The notes under the pieces were generated by a model. It was given only the letters and a program-made list of their open reading frames with translations, searched no databases and was not told the DNA's origin. From Parachlorella kessleri (lineage: Eukaryota > Chlorophyta > Trebouxiophyceae > Chlorellales > Chlorellaceae), in assembly GCA_001598975.1 (NCBI GenBank), contig BBXU01002355.1:1-14495 (forward strand): a DNA stretch of 14,495 bases. The letters are read 5' to 3'. This document shows, in pieces, positions 8,988 to 14,495 of the stretch. Every line of letters starts with the position of its first letter. Positions within the stretch are counted from its first letter, which is position 1. A program made the position numbers and the translations under genes.

Positions 8988-11900
8988 TTAGTACACCTCA
9001 ATGTGGAACTGGCCCCGCTCCTTCAGCCCCTCGTACCATGTGTCATAGCCCAGCTCCTTCTGTGCGCACACACCCTTCAGCATCTCAAAGATTCCGGGCA
9101 TCATCCCCTTGAGGCCTGCAGCAGGGCACAATATCAAGAGCAGTCAGTGGAACCCATCTCCACCTCTATCCCTTGCATTGCCTGCCGGCGCCACCGCCCA
9201 CAGAAAGCCGGTTAGGCATTGCCTTGACAACACAAGGAAGTACCCGGCACTTTTGGTACAGAGATCCCCGGCAATATGCCTTTGCGCATGCACTTGGCCG
9301 TGGGCTCAATAGCTCCAAGCGTAACAAAGGAACAGCTCTTGATGCAGCGTCCACATGCTACTTGCACACTATCCTGCTGCTGCTGCTGCCAGCACGTTAG
9401 CGCAGTTACTAGAAGCCGTGGGGGCAGGCAGGTCTTCTATATTGGGGCCTCGTCACAGGCAAGACAGGGTGGCTCGACAGAGCTCCACATCCCGCCTGCG
9501 GGCCACCATATTGTTTTAACAGGAAGTGCTCATGGGTGTTTTAACAGGAAGTTCTCATGGGCAGCATGACAGGTTGATGCATGTACCCACCGCAGAAGTA
9601 GATGTGTGCCCCCTTGTCCAGCAGGTCAAAGACCTCGTCCGCGTGCTCCTCAACCTTGTCCTGGATGTACAGCTTCCCGCCGCGCTTGTTCTGCGGGCAG
9701 AATCTACATGCACCTCACTCACTACCCCTTGACGCTCCCCCCTGTGCAGACATGGCCGGGATATATGCAATAGTGGTGTGTGCCACAATGGCCTTAGTGG
9801 TACCACTAAGCCGGTGTGTACCTTCCGTGCAACACATGTGATACCTGGGGTGTGCCACCACAGGCAGGCTCCAGGCTGTGACTGCGAGCCATGGTGCACA
9901 CAACAACACAACACCAACCCATGCGCATGACAAATATGCAAGGCTAGTCACCTTGGGACCCTCGCGCGACAGCGCGTAGTCCACCCTGAACTGCTGGGGG
10001 TGGGCTGCCAGAACCTCCTGGATCTCGTCGTCATACAGCTTGCCGTCCGAGTGGGCGGCTCCCATGAAGAGCCAGGCCAGGCCTGCAGTCAAGGGGGATT
10101 GCAGAGCCTAAGGCGGCCAGAGACTGTTGATGCATGAGAGGGGCATGGGTGCCTGTCAAGGCTCAGGCCAAGAAGCAAGCTTGCTTTTAAGGGCCTCCAA
10201 GATGGCTGGACGGTTGCGTGGCGGTGGTGGGTGACCGGGCAATTTCAGGACCTATTGCCGGCCTGGGAGTCGTCTCAGCCGGGGTCCCCTAGGACGAATC
10301 AAGACCCTGCCTCACCTGTCACACCCGTGGCCTTATGGTTCAAGTATGTATGTGCCAACCAATCAACAATAACCACACTGGGGACCTGGATAGTCCTTCG
10401 TTTGGTAACCGTAGCCCCGGTGAGTGCTGGCTGTAAGCGTGTGGCAGTCCAGGACATGGCGCGGGTGGTTTTACCAGTGAACTTGTAGTTGGGCACATCC
10501 TCAATGAAGAACCGCCGCCAGAAGGTTCGGTAGGGCGCAATCCCTGAGCCGGTCGCCACCAGAATGAGGTTGGTAGACGGGTCCTGGGGCAGCAGCAGGA
10601 TCTTGCCCGTGGGCCCTGCAGGACAGCGGGACAGTAGTAAGTGGCAACCCAAGTGGGTTGAGTGGCTAAAGAGCAGGCAGGTGGGTCTGTGTCCTCGTAC
10701 AAAGGGTAGGGAGGTGGAGGGTTGCTGGCAGTGGCGGACTTTTCTGTCAGGGAGGCATGCACGCATCATGGGAATAAAGGTGACAGCGCACTGCTGCTGG
10801 TCACCCTCGTGCAATTGATTGTCCTCCCCCCACCTGACATGTGTTCCCAAATCTGGGAGTGGGGAGTCCCATCAACTCCAGAGCACTGTGCTGGAGCAGG
10901 GCTGACACGCAGAGCACTGTGCACCATGTCAATGGGATTTGGGTGGATGTCTTTGGTGCAGAGTGGACCGCAAGGGCATGCCCAGTGTTGGGTATGTTGG
11001 CTAGCTTAGGCTAAAGCAAGTGTGCTCACCCGTCATCATCACCTCCTGGCCTGGCTTGGCATCACACAGGAAGGTGGAGCAGATACCCTTCTTGGCAGGA
11101 TCCTCTTGCTGGGTTTCGGGGTCCACATACCGAGCACGCCGGACGCACAAGGATGCCTGCGCAAGCACACACCACGCAGGCTACAGAAAGCTAAGCACCA
11201 GCATGCTACGGGGGCTGTAGCTGTGGTCTGGCAGAAAGCTTAGCACCAGCATGCTAACAGTGCTGTGGTCTGGCAGAAAGCTAAGCACCAGTGCGCTACA
11301 AGGGCTGTAGTTGTGGTCTGGCAGCACTGGCATCCGCTTCCGCCTGTGCATTCTGGCTGTCATGACAAGCAGGTACGACCCAGGTTGCTAGGCTGCTGCT
11401 TAGGCTGGAGCGACGAATGGATTCTGCAGTGCTACAATTCAGTGCATGTGTGCGTCGCGGCCAGCAACCTTTCGCCTGACTAAACAGCAAGCTCTAGGCT
11501 TGCTCACCGTCTTGCCATCGAAGTTGTCCCCGTAGCGAGTGGAAGCGATGGTGTACAGGCGGGTCTTGTGAGGGACCTCCTTCCCCTTGCTGTTTACCGT
11601 GGTTCCCTGCAGTGGCATGATGGTGGGAAAAGGCTCATGTTGGCATGCAACACAGGGGGAGACTGTAGCAGACAAATTCACGCTGGATACTTCCCCAGGC
11701 AAGCCCGATGTCCTGGTGTGGAGAGAGAGTAAGTTGTAGTTGGTGCTCCCAAGCACACCAGGGAGGGTGGCATTCCCAGTCGACGAGGCGGCACAGATTA
11801 CGTGCTTTCTCCCTGAGCTACTGAAACTTATTTTTTTTTCTTTTTGTTGGTGCCAGCATGATGCCAACAACGCGAACAACGCCCGCTTGAGGGGAGGACA

Positions 11901-12757
11901 GGCTCTCCGAGAGGGGATCCCAGCGATGCAGAGGAGCACTTCCTCTGCGGCAGGCAGCGTTATGGCAGGCCGCGATACATCTGAAGTTAGCCAAAAGGAT
12001 TGCCGATGCTGCCAGGGAATGCCCGTATCCCCACATGGTAAGCACCCTAACCCCAGCTCGACACCCACCGGGGGAATGATGCCATAGCTCTGGCCCTCAA
12101 CAAAGGGGATCCTCCCATCCGTCTGGAGGGTGATGTGGCACACCTCCCCGCTTGCGCGGGGACCAGTCAGGGTCTTGACTGACACGACCTGCAGCAGCCC
12201 TAGAGTCAAACCCTTGGCAAGGGGCAAGCAGGGTTCAACTTGGGCCAGAGACACTACATCAGCTCTTCTCAGTGCTTGAAATGGACTTCGGCGTCTGTTC
12301 ACAGTGAAAAGAGGGTGCTCACGTCACCTGTGATGCCGGGCCAATATTCCGCAAGCAACAGCTGCATCCGGTATGACTACTTACTGCAACTCGCCTTGGC
12401 AATGAGGGGGTCCTTGCCGCCGTATGTGTTTAGGGGAACCCCAACCTCCTCAAGCTCCAGAGGTACCTTCACTCGCTGGAGGTCCACCTTGGCCGGCGCA
12501 GCACTGGCCGCCTGAGCCAAGATGGGACGAGACGCAACCAACCGTGCTGGAGTGCGCGGCCTGCACCAGGCCTGCAGACGGAACGGAAGTTAGGACTGCC
12601 GCAGACTGGGTTGGTACTTTTGGGTGTGGCGAAGTCGATCTTGCCGTGCTGCCGGCCGACATGTGATCGCCGGCCCTTGCCTTGGATTGCCAGCCGGTCT
12701 CACCTTCGAGGGACAGGGCCGCTGTAGGTCGGGATACGCGAGCAACGAGGAGACCAT
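8988..12757 (-). CDS. Ferredoxin-NADP+ reductase, plastid precursor (FNR), nine exons, complete
   Basis: FAD enzyme that transfers electrons between ferredoxin and NADP(H) in the plastid. Exons in transcript order: 12757-12704, 12571-12395, 12188-12069, 11606-11508, 11156-11030, 10615-10475, 10082-9952, 9690-9591, 9115-8988 (stop TAA), 1077 nt and 358 residues, the usual precursor length. Motifs: [10 protein letters not shown] (108-117), FAD-binding RLYTIAS (133-139), ASLCVRR (151-157), GICSTFLCD (174-182), NADP-binding TGSGIAPYR (214-222), SRE (278-280), YFCGLKG with the catalytic-region Cys316, and a C-terminal Tyr358 (HIEVY) that stacks on FAD in the family. The start is the first ATG after an in-frame TAG 18 nt upstream. 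[10 protein letters not shown] and [10 protein letters not shown] resemble green-algal and plant root-type FNR more than plant leaf FNR, so photosynthetic and other use cannot be separated here. GSGIAP replaces the commoner GTGIAP. Six of the introns exceed 250 nt and contain only repeats. Confidence 0.95.
9513..9561. repeat. Two-copy 24-nt tandem repeat in an FNR intron
   Basis: Segments 9513-9536 and 9538-9561 (GTTTTAACAGGAAG... ending CTCATGGG) differ at one base and are separated by a single T. They lie in the last FNR intron (9116-9590). Confidence 0.9.
9793..9810. repeat. Perfect 18-bp palindrome in an FNR intron
   Basis: CTTAGTGGTACCACTAAG is exactly self-complementary. It lies in the intron between exons 10082-9952 and 9690-9591. 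It could be a dimer-binding site or a chance or slippage product. No function is shown. Confidence 0.85.
11185..11322. repeat. Three-unit minisatellite (48/42/48 nt) in an FNR intron
   Basis: Units 11185-11232, 11233-11274 and 11275-11322 each begin AGAAAGCT(A/T)AGCACCAG and end GTGGTCTGGC. The middle unit is six bases shorter. All unit lengths are multiples of three, so one - strand frame stays open across the array, but the array lies wholly inside the intron 11157-11507. Confidence 0.9.
12189..12394 (-). other. Probable GC-AG intron of the FNR gene, with GT-AG alternative
   Basis: The reading frame leaves exon 12571-12395 at AAG and resumes in phase at 12188. This needs a donor GCGAGT (12394-12389) and the acceptor CTGCAG (ending 12189). 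The product [21 protein letters not shown] then aligns without gaps to family members. A standard donor GTAAGT lies 10 nt further on (12384) and an acceptor CTAG ends at 12200. Used together they would also keep frame and add ASCRLLQ. Mixed use would shift the frame. Confidence 0.65.
12488..12757 (-). other. Plastid transit peptide of FNR (exon 1 and start of exon 2)
   Basis: Residues 1 to about 46 begin [18 protein letters not shown] (exon 12757-12704) and continue with Arg-, Ala-, Pro- and Ser-rich sequence ([20 protein letters not shown]) that lacks acidic residues after position 10. This composition is typical of green-algal chloroplast transit peptides. Cleavage is probably near residues 37-46, before the acidic [14 protein letters not shown] segment of the mature enzyme. 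The intron 12572-12703 has a GTGAGA donor and a CTGCAG acceptor and falls inside the transit peptide. Confidence 0.75.
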
Positions 12758-13142
12758 CGTTGCTGCAGCTAGCTAGTCTTGTAGTCCAAGGCAGCCGCCA
12801 GGCTGGCAAAATGGAATCGCCTAGAGCCACAGCCGTATGCTGAGTTGCTGTAATGAGTACTTGACTGTTTCTGGCAGGGCTTGGGTGCAAGACGAAGCGT
12901 AGAACATATGAAGCCCTGGAGACACAGCCTCCCCGCCATTGCTGACTGGGACTGGGTGCGCCTTGGGGCAAGGTGGAAGCCATGCTCGAAGGCCCCCGCA
13001 CCGCAGCCTGCATAGAGACACCCACGCCGTCTTTGGCTGCTTGCTGCAACTGCATTAGCCCTGCTAGCCAAGGGTTCAGGCTCTCATTTGTGCCCTGTGC
13101 TTTCAGAACCTCGCCCCCCCAAGCGTGCACCCTCCCAGGCAA
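12758..13142. promoter_or_regulatory. Divergent promoter region between FNR and the secreted-protein gene
   Basis: The 385 nt between the two start codons must contain both 5' UTRs and core promoters unless a non-coding upstream exon exists on either side. I see no clear TATA box. The short AGCTAGCTAG stretch near 12768-12777 lies just upstream of the FNR start. Two + strand features could matter for the right-hand gene: an acceptor-like TTTCAG at 13101-13106 and a C7 run at 13114-13120. Confidence 0.5.
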
Positions 13143-13205
13143 ATGCGCTTGATTTTCGTCATCCTAGGGGCCACGTTGGCCCTGGCTGCCACACTGGCAA
13201 GCGCC
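13143..13205 (+). other. Signal peptide
   Basis: Residues 1-21 have a short basic start (MR), a hydrophobic core (LIFVILGATLALAATL) and an A-S-A motif directly before the predicted cleavage at SA|QP, as in typical type I signal peptides. Confidence 0.85.
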
Positions 13206-14495
13206 CAGCCAGCTGGAGCCGCTGGAGGCTGCACGGCCACAGTGGATGGTGAGGGTGGCCCACAGCCTGCGCTTCTTGTACTGCATCATGAAGGGAACAG
13301 CAACTGTCTTAGCCACCAAATTGGAAGGCCTGCATGCAGCCAGTGCACCAGCTCAATTGGAGAGATTACACGGGCCCTTGTCTCCAAGACCATGCCCCAG
13401 TCCCTGCATGCAGGGGCCACGCTAAAACATCATGTGCACCGGCAGCCTCTCCCCTTCTGCCCAGTTTAGCTCAGCCCCAGGCGCTCCTCCCGCCAGCCAG
13501 CCATGGCCTGCTCTGGTGGACGCTTTGCGCACCAATGCCGCAGTCACCAACGTGGTTTGGACCTTGGACACAGTCCCGTTGCAGACCAGCGCCGACTTGC
13601 ACACCCTCTTGGATGTGAGTCTGGAGGTTGCCATCTGTTGTGGTCTGACCAGGTAGAGATCGATTGTACGGCAGGGGCCACCAAGGGCCAAGTGTGGTCC
13701 TGCACGCATATCAGGTCATGGATCCAGCAAAAAAGAGCAATGGGCGGGCCAACTCCCTGCGCCGCAGGTTGCTTTCGGCCTGGCAGCCCCCGGCCGCACG
13801 GTCGACATCACCCTCCGCAAGTCCACCATCAACGGCGCCAACTTCTTAATCCACCGTGCCCTCACACTGAGGAAGGGCGGCTCCATCAGCGTCACGCTTG
13901 ACGGCTCCTCCATCACCAACACCAACATCCTTGCCCTGATATTCCTGGGCGTGATTGGCGGCCCTGTGAAGCTGGCCATTGCCCTCCAGGGCGGCACCCA
14001 GCTGACTAATAACTTGGTCTACCTGGCGGCGGCCATGGGGGTACAGGGTGACGCGCTTGCCAATGTCACCCTGGGAGATGCGGCGATGACCAAGAACAGG
14101 GTGAGGGGCCGTGCTGGCGAGCATGACTCACTGCTCGGGACTCAGGCTTGACTGCGGCGGGCGGTCTCAGCCAGCTGACTTGTTGTGGTGCAGTTGTGGT
14201 GCATGCACTGGGTGGTATCCTCTGCCTTGGAGTCTGCGATCCTGCAGTGAAGCGCATCGAAAATTGTGCAAGGATGGCTACGCCTTGCGCAGCTAGTCTG
14301 TTACTGCATAGCCTGCTCGAGGCTGGCATTTGTATGCCCCGGCAATTGTAAGAAATAATGGGTGCATGCCTGCCCCAGGCCACCAAATGCAGATATGCTG
14401 TGCTGTGCTATTCAAGCGGCCGCTGCTGTCTGCATCATACTGTCAGCCGACTGCAAGGTGTCCCGCTTCCGAGGCCGCTTTGGTGACAACACCCT
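13143..14495 (+). CDS. Secreted protein with beta-solenoid-like repeats (3'-partial)
   Basis: Function unknown. Exon 13143-13248 starts at ATG and encodes a classic signal peptide followed by QPAGAAGGCTATVD. The donor is GTGAGG. The next exon runs from 13475 (or 13481, same phase) to 13614 and reads LVDALRTNAAVTNVVWTLDT and on to LHTLLD, donor GTGAGT. The third exon, 13768-14100, is open for 111 codons (VAFGLAAPGRTVDIT... to TKNR), donor GTGAGG. It holds repeats of about 28 residues rich in Thr, Asn, Gly, Val, Leu and Ile. After 14100 the structure is unsettled. The last bases read KVSRFRGRFGDNT in one frame, possibly from an acceptor AAG at 14455-14457 or via a missed small exon. The protein enters the secretory pathway and may be a cell-wall or extracellular protein, which is inference only. 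Confidence 0.7.
13798..14100 (+). repeat. Protein repeats of 28-30 residues in the secreted protein
   Basis: Units 13798-13881 (TVDITLRKSTINGANF...), 13882-13965 (SISVTLDGSSITNTNI...), 13966-14055 (VKLAIALQGGTQLTNN...) and the start of a fourth (LANVTLGDAAMTKNR) share the pattern V-T-L-x-x-S/G-x-I-T-N-x-N-hydrophobic and then a hydrophobic Ala/Leu/Gly stretch ending in GG or GD. The Asn spacing and alternating hydrophobic strands are typical of right-handed beta-helix coils. The family is not identified. Confidence 0.65.

Noticed and set aside
11439..12302. 287-codon open frame on the - strand overlapping FNR exons
   Set aside because: It contains FNR exons 3 and 4 in frame but reads through the intron between them. 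The intron has consensus splice sites, and the intron-free product matches the family without gaps.
12450..13142. 230-codon - strand open frame over the FNR 5' region
   Set aside because: It is in a different frame from FNR exon 2. The ATG at 12757 with the GTGAGA donor gives a proper transit peptide in phase. The long frame has no recognisable domain.

Overview
This is nuclear DNA from a green plant lineage, most likely a GC-rich, intron-rich chlorophyte alga. The evidence is three protein-coding genes split by many short introns with strong GTGAGT-type donors, TGTAA-type poly(A) signals, and a plastid-targeted ferredoxin-NADP+ reductase. No bacterial operons, CRISPR arrays, mobile elements or RNA genes were seen.

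Layout. (1) Positions 26-7812, + strand: the 3' part of a mechanosensitive channel gene of the MscS/MSL class, at least 18 exons and 718 residues in the window. It runs from a disordered cytosolic linker through an EF-hand domain, the last two membrane helices and the MscS beta domain to the stop. The 5' end, which should hold the start and the first membrane helices, lies outside the window. (2) Positions 7813-8987: a convergent intergenic region holding both 3' UTRs, with a TGTAA signal on each strand, a 38-nt alternating pyrimidine-purine tract, and a perfect 12-bp hairpin next to the FNR stop codon. (3) Positions 8988-12757, - strand: a complete nine-exon gene for plastid ferredoxin-NADP+ reductase (358 residues including transit peptide). 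One intron seems to use a GC donor. (4) Positions 12758-13142: a short divergent promoter region. (5) Positions 13143 to the end, + strand: the first exons of a secreted protein with about 28-residue repeats that look like a beta solenoid. It is not a family I can name.

The genes do not form a pathway. The channel would couple membrane tension (and perhaps calcium) to ion flow. FNR passes electrons between ferredoxin and NADP(H) in the plastid. The third product is exported. Every splice junction in the first two genes was placed by reading frame, intron phase and family alignment. The most interesting signals are at the gene-structure level: a 9-nt microexon, a decayed tandem duplication of an exon end, a GC-AG intron with an in-frame GT-AG alternative, and a hairpin beside a stop codon. 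I found no clearly new multi-gene system.
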